Below are positions 53,093 through 62,438 of a stretch of 64,000 nt of DNA, piece by piece (the first letter of the stretch is position 1; the number at the start of each line of letters is the position of its first letter). The stretch is from Bacillota bacterium. Lineage in GTDB: Bacteria > Bacillota > Clostridia > Lachnospirales > Lachnospiraceae. A model generated the notes under the pieces. It worked only from the letters and a program-made list of their open reading frames with translations, was not told the DNA's origin and ran no database searches. Position numbers and translations under genes: made by a program. The DNA lies in the NCBI GenBank assembly GCA_023443225.1, contig JAEZVF010000075.1, forward strand, positions 94,313 through 158,312, given 5' to 3'.

Positions 53093-53976
53093 TGATAACT
53101 CCATTCACAATCAGTTACTTTTGAAACTATATACTCCAAATATAATCTTACAAGATTTATGTCGGTACAAGCATAAAGCATTCTTGATCCAACTACATCC
53201 TCGATTTCATTAAAGATCAATTCTCCTTCATCTCCAATAATAAAATCGATACCGACCAAACCAAATTCGAAAGAGTTTACTATTTTATCAACAATAGATA
53301 TTTCTTTCTTCGATAGTTGATATTGCTCCACTCTTCCGCCTAAAGAATAATTGGATTTGAATCCTTCGTTTGCTGTTCTAAGGATAGAAGCTATGATTTG
53401 ATTACCAATTACATATATCCTTAAATCCTGGTGCCTTGTCCCTAATAAGGGTTGTAGTACTATATCCGATTTGCCTAGCTGATTCATGATTTTGCTTTGT
53501 ACTACTTTTGTAGAATTATCTTTTTCTAACAAAAACACTTGATTACCACCATGACCATCTACTGCTTTTATAACGGATGGGGCTTTTATGGTACTCATAA
53601 CTTCCTCAACCATGGAATTACGGAAGAATTCCGTATCAATTATTGGAATTCCAAGACAGGCTATATGCTGATAGGTCTTAGCCTTATCATTGCAGATTTC
53701 TGCTACTTCTGAATTATTAAATACTTTTATGCCCATGTATTCTAATTGTTTATTTAATAATGGGTAGATTGTCCTGCAGATTGCAAAATCCGGCATCAAC
53801 ATTGGCTTATCATCATAAGTAAAAAACCAGGTATTATTTTTAATACCAAACTTAAGATTTTCAACCACAATCAGCATAATCTGTACACCTAACTTATTAC
53901 CTTCATCGAAATAATACTCGATATATATTTTATTCTTTTCTATGTCTTTCTCGCTATAGAGTAACCAGCCTGTCAT
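53089..53976 (-). CDS. RimK-like ATP-grasp ligase, copy 1 (altered metal site)
   Basis: 295 residues. N-terminal pre-ATP-grasp domain, then ATP-grasp with VIKAVDGHGGNQVFLL (about 135-150), HQDLRIYVIGNQIIAS (about 190-205) and FGLVGIDFIIGDEGELIFNE near 245. The final metal motif reads NEIED instead of the usual NEVN, so the conserved Asn is Glu. The family joins amino acids or small acids to a carboxylate using ATP. It is homologous to the next gene upstream (54019-54909) and overlaps the GDPD gene by four bases. Confidence 0.82.
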   Translation of the reverse strand: MTGWLLYSEKDIEKNKIYIEYYFDEGNKLGVQIMLIVVENLKFGIKNNTWFFTYDDKPMLMPDFAICRTIYPLLNKQLEYMGIKVFNNSEVAEICNDKAKTYQHIACLGIPIIDTEFFRNSMVEEVMSTIKAPSVIKAVDGHGGNQVFLLEKDNSTKVVQSKIMNQLGKSDIVLQPLLGTRHQDLRIYVIGNQIIASILRTANEGFKSNYSLGGRVEQYQLSKKEISIVDKIVNSFEFGLVGIDFIIGDEGELIFNEIEDVVGSRMLYACTDINLVRLYLEYIVSKVTDCEWSYQ

Positions 53977-54018
53977 TTAAACCTCTACACCTTTCTTAAT
54001 AAAACCAACTCTGATAAA

Positions 54019-54909
54019 TCAACCTATTGATAAACGCTTTATAATATATTCCAGAATATGTTCTGCAACATTAACACCGGTACAATCATAAATATTCTTA
54101 AAATGTGCATTCGAATTCACCTCACACACAATGGGTTCCTCATGTTCACCAAACAAGATATCAACACCAGCAAAATCAAGTTCAAGTATTTTGCAGCACT
54201 TAACAGCTAACTCGATCTGCTCCTTTGTTGGGTCATAGGATTTCATTTTTCCACCGTTTGAGATATTCGCACGAAAATCACCGTTAATAGAATACCGGTA
54301 CATTGCTGCAACAACCTGATTACCAACAACCTGCAATCTGATATCCCTGCCATTGCTGCTCTTTATAAACTCCTGAAACAACATTGGTTTTGTTCCGATT
54401 TCAGATAGTTTATTCAAAAGTTCAAATTCATCATTTACTAGATAAACCTGTTGACCAAAGGACCCAAAGCATTCTTTCATCACCATAGGAAACGCTAATT
54501 GATTCATTACACTCTTAACAAATTCTTTGTTAGGATACCCAATATTCCTATAAGTCATTGGAGCAAGTATAGTCTTGGGCATACGTATCCCTGCTCCCTG
54601 CAAATATAAATGAGTTAAGGATTTATCATCACAAACTGCCACTCCGTTGGAGGAATTAAAGAGGGTAAACCCCTTCATCTCAAGATACTTGGCTAATCTA
54701 ATGTCTTTGTCCCAAAACAAAACAAAATCTGCCCTATCCACAGTTGTTTCTGAACTTTCAAAATCCGAATCCAATTGCACTAAAATTTCTGCATTTGTTT
54801 TGACGATTAAATCTATATCGTACTTTTTTGCAGCTGCAATCAACCATAAATTAAGTTCAGTGAATTTATGAGTAGTTAGAAATGCGTTCGTTATTAACCA
54901 ACCAATCAT
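54019..54909 (-). CDS. RimK-like ATP-grasp ligase, copy 2 (canonical)
   Basis: 296 residues, same architecture as the neighbouring copy. Key pieces are MVMKECFGSFGQQVYLV (about 155), GRDIRLQVVGNQVVAAMYR (about 200) and a canonical end CEVNSNAHF (about 270) with Glu and Asn metal ligands. The N-terminal domain has DKDIRLAKYLEMKGFTLFN. The two copies arose by duplication and lie 42 bases apart. Possible products are glutamylated or peptide-modified metabolites or proteins, not determinable from sequence. GAGAGGAG start, 19 bases after ftsK. Confidence 0.85.
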   Translation of the reverse strand: MIGWLITNAFLTTHKFTELNLWLIAAAKKYDIDLIVKTNAEILVQLDSDFESSETTVDRADFVLFWDKDIRLAKYLEMKGFTLFNSSNGVAVCDDKSLTHLYLQGAGIRMPKTILAPMTYRNIGYPNKEFVKSVMNQLAFPMVMKECFGSFGQQVYLVNDEFELLNKLSEIGTKPMLFQEFIKSSNGRDIRLQVVGNQVVAAMYRYSINGDFRANISNGGKMKSYDPTKEQIELAVKCCKILELDFAGVDILFGEHEEPIVCEVNSNAHFKNIYDCTGVNVAEHILEYIIKRLSIG

Positions 54910-54928
54910 GGGAAACTCCTCTCATACC

Positions 54929-57595
54929 TTAAACATACTCATCAATATATTGTTCAAACTCTTCTAAAGACATGATTACTTTTCTTGGCTTTGTACCCTC
55001 TTCCGGCCCAACAACGCCGGCATCCGCAAGCTGATCCATAATTCTGGCTGCACGGTTAAATCCTATCTTATATACTCTTTGAAGCATTCCGATGGATGCC
55101 TTATCTTTTTCAATTATGAATTTGCCTGCTTCAATGAAATAATCGTCCCTATCATTTGCAGTTGAAGCTCCGGTATTTTCTGCTGCCTGTACACTGGTAA
55201 TCTTATTTGCAATATCTTCACTATATTCCGTGGTACTGTTCTTGGATAAGAAATCAACAACTGCACTAACTTCTTTATCCGAAACAAATGCGCCCTGAAC
55301 ACGTATCGGTTTTGGATATCCAGAAGGGAAGAATAACATATCACCTTTACCTAATAACTTCTCTGCTCCGGAACCATCAATAATAGTTCTGGAATCGATG
55401 GAGGACGACACGGAAAATGCAATTCTTGAGGGAACATTTGCCTTAATAAGTCCAGTTATAACATTTACCGATGGTCGCTGAGTCGCAATAATTAGATGTA
55501 GCCCTGCAGCACGAGCCATCTGAGCAAGACGGCAGATTGCGTCTTCCACCTCACCAGGTGCAACCATCATAAGGTCTGCAAGCTCATCTACAATAATTAC
55601 AATCTGTGGTAACTTTTGATAATTTTCATTCTGATATTCGGCCACTGTAGCAACCTTTTCATTATATCCTTTAATATCCCTAACACCAAGGTCTGCAAAT
55701 TTACTATAACGTTCTGTCATCTCCATAACAGCCCAATTTAAGGCAGCGGAAGCCTTCTTGGGATCCGTTACCACTGGAATCAGCAGATGTGGTATTCCAT
55801 TATAAACACTTAATTCTACAACCTTAGGGTCAACCATAATCATACGTACTTCAGAAGGTTTTGCCTTATATAAAATACTCATGATTAAGGTATTGATACA
55901 TACTGATTTACCAGAACCTGTGGCACCAGCAATTAATAAATGGGGCATCTTGGCAATATCCGTAACCACCGTCTGGCCGCCAATATCTTTACCAACAGCA
56001 AAAGCAATATCAGAAGGATGGCTTGTGAAATTCTTACTCTCGATAATATCCCGGAACATAACCATGGTATTTTCCTTATTAGGTACTTCAATACCAACCG
56101 CTGCTTTTCCAGGAATTGGTGCTTCAATCCTGACATCTGCAGCCGCCAGATTCAATTTGATATCATCTGCTAAACCAGTAATGCGGCTTACTTTAACTCC
56201 CTGCTCTGGTTGTAACTCGTATCTAGTTACTGCCGGACCGCAACTAACATTTGTAATGGTAACCCTTACGCCAAAACTCTCCAAGGTCTTTTGCAATTTC
56301 ATAGCAGTTTCTTTTAAATCCTTATCCGACATTCCTTTTGTATTCATTTTTGGTTTGGATAAAAGGTCAATCGGCGGAAAAACATATTCTTTTTCAGCAA
56401 TTACTTGATTCTTACTTAACTGCTCAAAATCTGAAGTTTCCCCCTTATCAGAAGATACAGATTTGTTTATTTTCTCAGTATCTTTTATCGGAGTTTCTAT
56501 TGGAGTAACTGGGCTAACCTGCTCATCTACCATATCCTGCCCAGCAGCATGAAGCAATCTTTGAATATCATCATCCAATCCAGGCCGATCGAAGTTATCA
56601 GCTGAAGCTGAATTTGTATTTTCCTCTGATTTATTACCAAATTTCATTTTTAATTGTTCTTCATAAGTTTTATTCTTATCTTCTTTATTGAAACTATCCT
56701 GATCATTACCTGCACGTTGAATTGAAATATGATCAGTATTTTCCATTTGAATTTCTTTCATGTCAAAATCATGTTCAGAATTCTGCTTTGACGTGGTTTT
56801 CTTAGTATTTATCTTTGCTGCTTTCTTATTCTCTTTATCCTTTTTCTTTAACACTACCGTTCTCGCAGGTCTTCTTTCAACCAATTCTGGTTCATTTTCA
56901 CCATCATCCAAAAGACGGTCTTCTGCTCTTTGCTGCTTTCGCTCCATCATAAGTTCAAGAGAATCCTTGCTCTTGCTTCCCAAATAAGCAAATAATGTCT
57001 TACCCGTAATAAACATAAGACAAATAATTAATAAAGCAAATAAGATGATATAACTACCTACAGTACCAAATAAGGGGTACAATAGTTTACATATGATTCC
57101 ACCAACAACACCCCCGCCATTTTTAGCCTTTGCGGAGGACTGATAAAAGTCTATTATTTTATCTGATCCAATACTTTCCGAAAAGATCAGCTGAATTAAT
57201 GCTGAAAGTACGATAAACAGAAGAAAAATGCTGATTAATTTTTGAATCGCCTCTTTATTTCCGCGATTTGCTATATAAAAAGCAACACCAAAGAAAAGGA
57301 ATATCGGTAATAAGTAAGCCAAAAATCCTGTTAATCCAAAGGTAAAACTATTGATTAACTCACCTACTTTTCCACTTAAGTTGAAATTACTTAACAAAAG
57401 CAGCAAAGAGATAACTAATGTAATTACTAACGTAATCTCATCATGAAATACTGTCTTATTGGAATTATCCTTCGCCTTTTGATTCGTATAATTCTTACTG
57501 CTGGTAGATTTTGGTCTCCCAACTTTTTTTCTTGTAGTATTTCCTGAATGACTACTTGAATTTGCCTTATACTTTTTATTTTGTTTTGTAGCCAC
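54929..57595 (-). CDS. ftsK: DNA translocase FtsK/SpoIIIE
   Basis: 888 residues. Four membrane segments at about 53-200, a variable charged linker at about 215-420, then the motor with Walker A IAGATGSGKSVCIN (near 560), IVIIVDELADLMM, and the C-terminal winged-helix gamma domain (GMLQRVYKIGFNRAARIMDQL). It pumps chromosomes during division or into the forespore. The start is a GTG with GGAGG six bases upstream. Nearby ylzJ and tepA match the Bacillus spoIIIE-ylzJ-tepA neighbourhood, supporting a sporulation role. Confidence 0.96.
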   Translation of the reverse strand: MATKQNKKYKANSSSHSGNTTRKKVGRPKSTSSKNYTNQKAKDNSNKTVFHDEITLVITLVISLLLLLSNFNLSGKVGELINSFTFGLTGFLAYLLPIFLFFGVAFYIANRGNKEAIQKLISIFLLFIVLSALIQLIFSESIGSDKIIDFYQSSAKAKNGGGVVGGIICKLLYPLFGTVGSYIILFALLIICLMFITGKTLFAYLGSKSKDSLELMMERKQQRAEDRLLDDGENEPELVERRPARTVVLKKKDKENKKAAKINTKKTTSKQNSEHDFDMKEIQMENTDHISIQRAGNDQDSFNKEDKNKTYEEQLKMKFGNKSEENTNSASADNFDRPGLDDDIQRLLHAAGQDMVDEQVSPVTPIETPIKDTEKINKSVSSDKGETSDFEQLSKNQVIAEKEYVFPPIDLLSKPKMNTKGMSDKDLKETAMKLQKTLESFGVRVTITNVSCGPAVTRYELQPEQGVKVSRITGLADDIKLNLAAADVRIEAPIPGKAAVGIEVPNKENTMVMFRDIIESKNFTSHPSDIAFAVGKDIGGQTVVTDIAKMPHLLIAGATGSGKSVCINTLIMSILYKAKPSEVRMIMVDPKVVELSVYNGIPHLLIPVVTDPKKASAALNWAVMEMTERYSKFADLGVRDIKGYNEKVATVAEYQNENYQKLPQIVIIVDELADLMMVAPGEVEDAICRLAQMARAAGLHLIIATQRPSVNVITGLIKANVPSRIAFSVSSSIDSRTIIDGSGAEKLLGKGDMLFFPSGYPKPIRVQGAFVSDKEVSAVVDFLSKNSTTEYSEDIANKITSVQAAENTGASTANDRDDYFIEAGKFIIEKDKASIGMLQRVYKIGFNRAARIMDQLADAGVVGPEEGTKPRKVIMSLEEFEQYIDEYV

Positions 57596-57605
57596 AAAAT
57601 CCCTC

Positions 57606-58484
57606 CTAAGCTACTGTAAATTGACCAATAACTGCTAATAATCCAATGATAAGACAATAAATTGCAAATCCTCTGAATTTCTTACCACGAACAATCACCA
57701 GCATTGTCTTAATACTAATATATCCCACTACCCCCGCAACTGCAGTAGCAGTAATATAGTTAACCAATTCCAAACTACTAACACTGATACTAGAAAAATT
57801 CTTTAATTCTAATACAAGCGCACCCAATACCGCTGGAATTGACATAATAAAAGAATACTTTACTGCATAACTTTTGTCAAAACCACATAGTAAACAAGCC
57901 GTAATCGTAGTCCCAGAACGCGACAAACCAGGCATTGTAGCAATACCCTGTGCAACGCCTATCAAACTAGCATCCTTATATGTTGCAGTTGTTTCATCTT
58001 TTTTACCAGTAGTTACTCTGTCTGCAATCATTAGAAGAACGGCAGTCAGAATCAAACAAACACCAGGAATAAATAAGGTGGTTGCCGAAAATTCAATAAA
58101 ATCTTCGAATACAATACCAACAATACCAGTAGGTATTGTTGAAAGAATAACCATCATTACAAATTTGCGATACGGTGTTGTTATTACCTTTTTTAATTGT
58201 GTCTTATCTTTTGAAAACATGTTTTTTAATAAGCAAAAGGCATTTATCAAAATTCCTATAAATATAGAAAAGCCTTCGACCAGTAGCAATTTGATATCTT
58301 TAAAGAATGCAGCAAAGATAGCTAATAAAGTTCCCACATGTAAAAGAACATCAAATAGTAAGCCGGTATCTGTATTTATCTTTAATATGTACTTAAACAG
58401 AGCTAAATGTCCTGAACTACTGATTGGTAAGAATTCTGCTACGCCTTGAACGATGCCCATGAAAATAGCTTCCAAAAAAGACAT
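57606..58484 (-). CDS. uppP: Undecaprenyl-diphosphatase (BacA/UppP)
   Basis: 292 residues, about eight membrane segments. It dephosphorylates undecaprenyl diphosphate to recycle the lipid carrier for cell wall synthesis; overexpression gives bacitracin resistance in other species. Active-site motifs are QGVAEFLPISSSGHLAL (about 14-30, includes the conserved Glu) and PGLSRSGTTITACLL (about 190-204). AGGAGG start and a clear promoter 70 bases upstream. It is 10 bases upstream of ftsK, so the two are probably cotranscribed. Confidence 0.97.
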   Translation of the reverse strand: MSFLEAIFMGIVQGVAEFLPISSSGHLALFKYILKINTDTGLLFDVLLHVGTLLAIFAAFFKDIKLLLVEGFSIFIGILINAFCLLKNMFSKDKTQLKKVITTPYRKFVMMVILSTIPTGIVGIVFEDFIEFSATTLFIPGVCLILTAVLLMIADRVTTGKKDETTATYKDASLIGVAQGIATMPGLSRSGTTITACLLCGFDKSYAVKYSFIMSIPAVLGALVLELKNFSSISVSSLELVNYITATAVAGVVGYISIKTMLVIVRGKKFRGFAIYCLIIGLLAVIGQFTVA

Positions 58485-58506
58485 GCAATCCTCCTATATA
58501 TAGCAA

Positions 58507-58582
58507 ATTGATTCTAAGCCACCTCTTTTAGGCAGAGCATTAGAACCAATTCTATTATACTCTTTATTAACTTTACTTGCAA
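58507..58582 (-). promoter_or_regulatory. Promoter and 5' hairpin for uppP-ftsK
   Basis: On the minus strand, TTGCAA (58577-58582) and TATAAT (58554-58559) are 17 bases apart. Starting about 3 bases after the -10 box, ATTGGTTCTAA pairs with TTAGAATCAAT (one G-U), giving a hairpin at the very 5' end of the mRNA (58507-58550), which may protect the transcript or regulate uppP. Confidence 0.65.
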
Positions 58583-58605
58583 GAAAAACAATCTTTTATT
58601 ATTCC

Positions 58606-58875
58606 TTAATTTGTAACATCTGCTCCAGGATAAGAGATACTGGCTCCAAGACTATAGTTCTCATTCAGATAATCATTCATGTCCGTAGAACAAATACCAT
58701 CCACGACATAATGATCACCATCTCTTCTGGCATAAACTTGTCCATGCTGTAATGCTATATTAACAAACTCATCCTTTTCCAAATCTTGTTTTTCCGCTGT
58801 GTTCCGCTTTGAAGCGATAATACTCTTTGTTCTATAGCTATAGATTCTTTCCAGAGGAACTATGGTATAAAGCAT
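58606..58875 (-). CDS. ylzJ: YlzJ-like protein
   Basis: 89 residues, soluble. The MLYTIVPLERIY start and the DGHYVVDGICSTDMNDYL-like middle match the small YlzJ family encoded next to spoIIIE and tepA in sporulating Firmicutes. Function unknown. It starts 3 bases after tepA and has GGGAGGG upstream, so it is translated from the same mRNA. Confidence 0.82.
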   Translation of the reverse strand: MLYTIVPLERIYSYRTKSIIASKRNTAEKQDLEKDEFVNIALQHGQVYARRDGDHYVVDGICSTDMNDYLNENYSLGASISYPGADVTN

Positions 58876-58878
58876 ATC

Positions 58879-59586
58879 TTATTCCCTCCCAACGATTTGA
58901 TATAGTTTACCTAGGGCCTCTTTAATACCGCCAACCTCATCAATTATGCCTTGTTTCACTGTTTCTCCTCCAATTAATATGGAACCAACATCTTTTGCAA
59001 GTTGATTGGTATTTAACATTAGTTTCTTTAAATCTTCTTTTTCTATTTTTGAATGAAGTGTTACAAAATTTAGTATTCTATCCTGTATCTTTTCAAAATA
59101 ATCATAGGTTTGTTCAACACCAATAACGGTACCATTCATTCGAACGGGATGTATGATCATAGTTGCACTTGGTACGATGAAACTATAATTTGCTGATACT
59201 GCTAAAGGTACACCAATAGAATGACTACCTCCAAGTACCAGGGAAACCGTTGGCTTGCTTAGAGATGCAATCATTTCAGAGATTGCTAGCCCTGCCTCTA
59301 CATCCCCACCAACGGTATTAATCAGGATTAATAATCCATCAATATCGGAACTATCTTCTATAGCCGCTAATTGTGGTAACACATGTTCATATTTTGTAGT
59401 TTTATTATGTTGCGGTAGACATTCATGCCCTTCTATCTCACCAATGATAGATAAAAGGTGAATTTTTGTTTTCCGTTGCTCGTTCACTAAGGTAGTCTGA
59501 CCATATTCACGGATTTTCCCATCGTCAATTTCTTCTTTTTCCTTTTGTTCTCGTTCTCGCTCTATTTTTCTTGAATTGTTCTCCAT
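58879..59586 (-). CDS. tepA: ClpP-class serine protease TepA-like
   Basis: 235 residues. A charged N-terminal tail (about 1-25, rich in E, K and R) precedes a ClpP/crotonase-like fold. Probable nucleophile Ser123 in GGSHSIG and His146 in MIIHPVRM; LINTVGGDVEAGLAI is the strand before the oxyanion site. B. subtilis TepA (YmfB) is a cytoplasmic protease linked to sporulation and protein export. The ATG at 59586 follows AGGAG closely; ten more codons upstream are possible but unsupported. Followed by ylzJ. Confidence 0.88.
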   Translation of the reverse strand: MENNSRKIEREREQKEKEEIDDGKIREYGQTTLVNEQRKTKIHLLSIIGEIEGHECLPQHNKTTKYEHVLPQLAAIEDSSDIDGLLILINTVGGDVEAGLAISEMIASLSKPTVSLVLGGSHSIGVPLAVSANYSFIVPSATMIIHPVRMNGTVIGVEQTYDYFEKIQDRILNFVTLHSKIEKEDLKKLMLNTNQLAKDVGSILIGGETVKQGIIDEVGGIKEALGKLYQIVGRE

Positions 59587-59698
59587 AATACTCCTATCTG
59601 CCTGTAAGAAAGGCATAATTCCTTATTCCTGCTTATTATATGGAATTATATTAAAATTATTTATAGAAGGATTAAATTTTGAAGGAGAAAACCATTCC

Positions 59699-60982
59699 TT
59701 ATACTATCTTAATAATATTAACGAGATTATTTATTACCAGCCACATTTGATTAAAAAAATACATATTATTCCATATTGATATACCTTGCAGCTTGAATTC
59801 TGGTATTAGTCTGATAATAGTATCTATGCTTCTGGCATCCTTAAACCATACATTATGTAGCACTCCATCAATATTATAATAAAAAAAGTAGGGTGATGAT
59901 GCCATTTTATTAAATTGAATGGGTACTCCATTGTCAACAGCAATTTGAATCGCCGTATTATATGTGATTGCATTTGCTACAGTATAACCAGGAACGTACG
60001 GAAGTTCCCAATCATAGCCAATCACAGATACCCCCAGTACGATTTTATTTGTCGGTACTACCTTTGTAATCTTATTGATCTCTTCTCTTATTATATTGAT
60101 CGGAGGTCCAGACGCCGGTGGTCCAAACGAATAAGCCCAATCATAAGACACAAACAGGATTGCATCAACATACTGTGATAAGGCAGGGTAATCTAATGAT
60201 TCATAAGTTACTACTGTTCTTTCCGCATCTACTCTCGGTGTTATCGTAATCGTATATCGTAATCCTAAACTTTTTAGTCGAGCACTCATTTTCTTAATAA
60301 AAGTTTCAATTTTTTCTATTGTTTCGGAACTAATAAATTCAATGTATTGATTCAGTCCTAAATATCCCTTTGCTTCAATAGTAGCTACTATGTTTTCAAT
60401 CATGCGGTCCTGTATCTCACTACTATTCAGAATTGCATTCACAATCTCTCTATTACCAATTCCCCGTTCGGATAAAGTTGATACCAACATCATTGGTACT
60501 ACACCATATTCTTTTGTCATGTTTACTATATCCTGGTCATTAAGTTCATTCAGATCACCATTTGAATTCACCCGATAATCAAACACTGTCAGAAATGTTA
60601 GGAAAGGTAATGTTTTTCTCAATATGTTTCTATCTACATAGGAATAAACATATCCTCCAACTGACATTGTATCGATTGTTTCTGTTTCATAGCTTATCGT
60701 AATATTCTCACCCGGATATATGTACTGTCTATCTGAAAGATACGGATTATTTCTTAAAATTTGCATCAAAGATACCTGATACAGTTCTGCAATGCTTCCT
60801 AAAGTATCTCCTTCCTGTACAGTATGGGTTATTAAAGGGTATAAAATTACTATAGTTTGGCCAACCACAAGATTATCGGGATTAACTATGCCATTTTCTA
60901 ATATGATTCTTTCTTCCGTAAGATTATATTGCTCTGCAATAGATGTAATTGTTTCTCCGCTTTGCACAACATGTATTATCAT
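59699..60982 (-). CDS. LysM-GH18 protein of spore-cortex lytic type, with altered catalytic motif
   Basis: 427 residues. Two N-terminal LysM domains (IIHVVQSGETITSIAEQYN, residues 2-20, and ITHVQEGDTLGSIAELYQ-like near 51) precede a GH18 domain as in YaaH/SleL. No signal peptide is seen, as in YaaH. The usual D-x-x-N-x-D-x-E motif reads LGLNQYIE, so both aspartates are replaced (by Leu and Tyr) while the catalytic Glu remains. VSYDWAYSFGPPASGPP is normal for the family. The start at 60982 is preferred over 61003 because AGG lies between. It probably binds or processes spore peptidoglycan. Confidence 0.82.
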   Translation of the reverse strand: MIIHVVQSGETITSIAEQYNLTEERIILENGIVNPDNLVVGQTIVILYPLITHTVQEGDTLGSIAELYQVSLMQILRNNPYLSDRQYIYPGENITISYETETIDTMSVGGYVYSYVDRNILRKTLPFLTFLTVFDYRVNSNGDLNELNDQDIVNMTKEYGVVPMMLVSTLSERGIGNREIVNAILNSSEIQDRMIENIVATIEAKGYLGLNQYIEFISSETIEKIETFIKKMSARLKSLGLRYTITITPRVDAERTVVTYESLDYPALSQYVDAILFVSYDWAYSFGPPASGPPINIIREEINKITKVVPTNKIVLGVSVIGYDWELPYVPGYTVANAITYNTAIQIAVDNGVPIQFNKMASSPYFFYYNIDGVLHNVWFKDARSIDTIIRLIPEFKLQGISIWNNMYFFNQMWLVINNLVNIIKIV

Positions 60983-61063
60983 ATCTAGATACCTAATTTT
61001 CATTATATTAAAAATATATGTTAACTTTTATTGAAAATGTCTTTACGCCAAAATTGTTTGTTT

Positions 61064-61112
61064 AAAAAAACCCTTTAAACTAAACTAATATCTTCATGTT
61101 TAAAGGGTTTTC
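61064..61112 (-). terminator. Terminator after metY
   Basis: On the minus strand, AAAACCCTTTAAAC and its complement form a 14-bp stem followed by a T-run. It lies 11 bases after the metY stop. Confidence 0.88.
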
Positions 61113-61122
61113 CTAAACTATT

Positions 61123-62400
61123 CTATTTTAACTGTTCTATCGCCTGCTCCAAATCAGCAATAATATCATTCACATTCTCGATACCAATGGACATTCGAAT
61201 TAAATCCGGTCCAACTCCTGCTTCCAATAACTGAGCATCCGTCAATTGTCTGTGAGTGGTAGAAGCAGGGTGAAGCACACTGGTTCTAACATCAGCAACA
61301 TGTACAACAATAGCAGCCAGTTTCAGATTATCCATTAAATGTACCGCTGCGTCTCTTCCGCCTTTCAATCCAAAGGAAATAACTCCACAGGTACCATTTG
61401 GTAGATATTTTTTTGCCAACTCATAATATCGATTACTTTCAAGACCAGGATAGTTAACCCATGCAATCTTGTCGTTTGCTTCCAACCATTTAGCTACAGT
61501 AAGGGCATTACTGCAATGTCGCTCCATTCTTAAATGTAGTGTTTCTAATCCAAGATTAAGAAGAAAAGCATTGTTTGGTGATGGAGTAGCACCAAGGTCT
61601 CTCATGAGCTGTACTCTGGCTTTCACAATAAAAGCACTTTTCCCGCAGGCCTTGGTATAGATCATTCCATGATAAGAATCGTCCGGAGTAGAAAGCCCAG
61701 GGAATTTGCCATTGTCCCAATTAAAATTACCACTATCCACGATTACTCCGCCAAGTGCTACCGCATGTCCGTCCATATATTTCGAAGTAGAATGAATAAC
61801 AATGTCGGCACCAAATTCAATTGGCCTGCAGTTTATAGGTGTTGCAAAAGTATTATCTACAAATAGTGGAACACCGTTCTTATGGGCAAGCTTTGCAAAT
61901 TTTTCTATATCTGTTACTACCAAAGCAGGATTAGCAAGTGTTTCTGTAAATACCAATTTTGTATTCTCCCTAAATTCTGCCTGTATTTCTTCTTCCGTAG
62001 CATCCGGATTTATAAAAGTAACATCAATGCCGATTTTCTTAAAGGTAACTGCAAACAGATTTGTTGTTCCGCCATAAATTGCTGCAGAAGATATCATATG
62101 ATCTCCAGAACCACAGATATTTAATATAGCAAGTAAGCTTGCAGCCTGTCCGGATGAAGTGCATAAGGAACCTACACCGCCTTCTAATGCTGCTATTTTC
62201 CTTTCAACAGCATCTACAGTTGGATTGGCTAATCTTGTATAAAAGAAGCCTTCTGCTTCTAAATCAAACAATTTTCCTACATGTTCACTGGAGTCATATT
62301 TAAATGTAGTACTTTGATAAATCGGAAGCACTCTAGGTTCACCATTTTTTGGCTCATATCCTCCCTGTATGCAATTGGTATCAATACTATACTTGTTCAT
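61123..62400 (-). CDS. metY: O-acetylhomoserine sulfhydrylase
   Basis: 425 residues. A PLP enzyme that makes homocysteine from O-acetylhomoserine and sulfide. PLP lysine lies in IHSTSKYMDGHAVALGG (about 200-215). TRLANPTVDAVERKIAALEGG (read in two parts), FVDNTFATP and SVLHPASTTHRQL are family motifs. The length matches MetY rather than the shorter MetB/MetC. AAAGG start. It is 38 bases downstream of the M16 peptidase gene on the same strand. Confidence 0.95.
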   Translation of the reverse strand: MNKYSIDTNCIQGGYEPKNGEPRVLPIYQSTTFKYDSSEHVGKLFDLEAEGFFYTRLANPTVDAVERKIAALEGGVGSLCTSSGQAASLLAILNICGSGDHMISSAAIYGGTTNLFAVTFKKIGIDVTFINPDATEEEIQAEFRENTKLVFTETLANPALVVTDIEKFAKLAHKNGVPLFVDNTFATPINCRPIEFGADIVIHSTSKYMDGHAVALGGVIVDSGNFNWDNGKFPGLSTPDDSYHGMIYTKACGKSAFIVKARVQLMRDLGATPSPNNAFLLNLGLETLHLRMERHCSNALTVAKWLEANDKIAWVNYPGLESNRYYELAKKYLPNGTCGVISFGLKGGRDAAVHLMDNLKLAAIVVHVADVRTSVLHPASTTHRQLTDAQLLEAGVGPDLIRMSIGIENVNDIIADLEQAIEQLK

Positions 62401-62438
62401 TTTATTCGCCTTTCTCTTCTGGATTAATATAATTTATT

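Noticed and set aside
55881..56408. 175-codon plus-strand frame inside ftsK
   Set aside because: It lies opposite the conserved motor domain and has no start signals; it is a shadow frame.
57874..58449. 191-codon plus-strand frame inside uppP
   Set aside because: Antisense to an intact uppP with all active-site motifs; no ribosome-binding site and no family resemblance.
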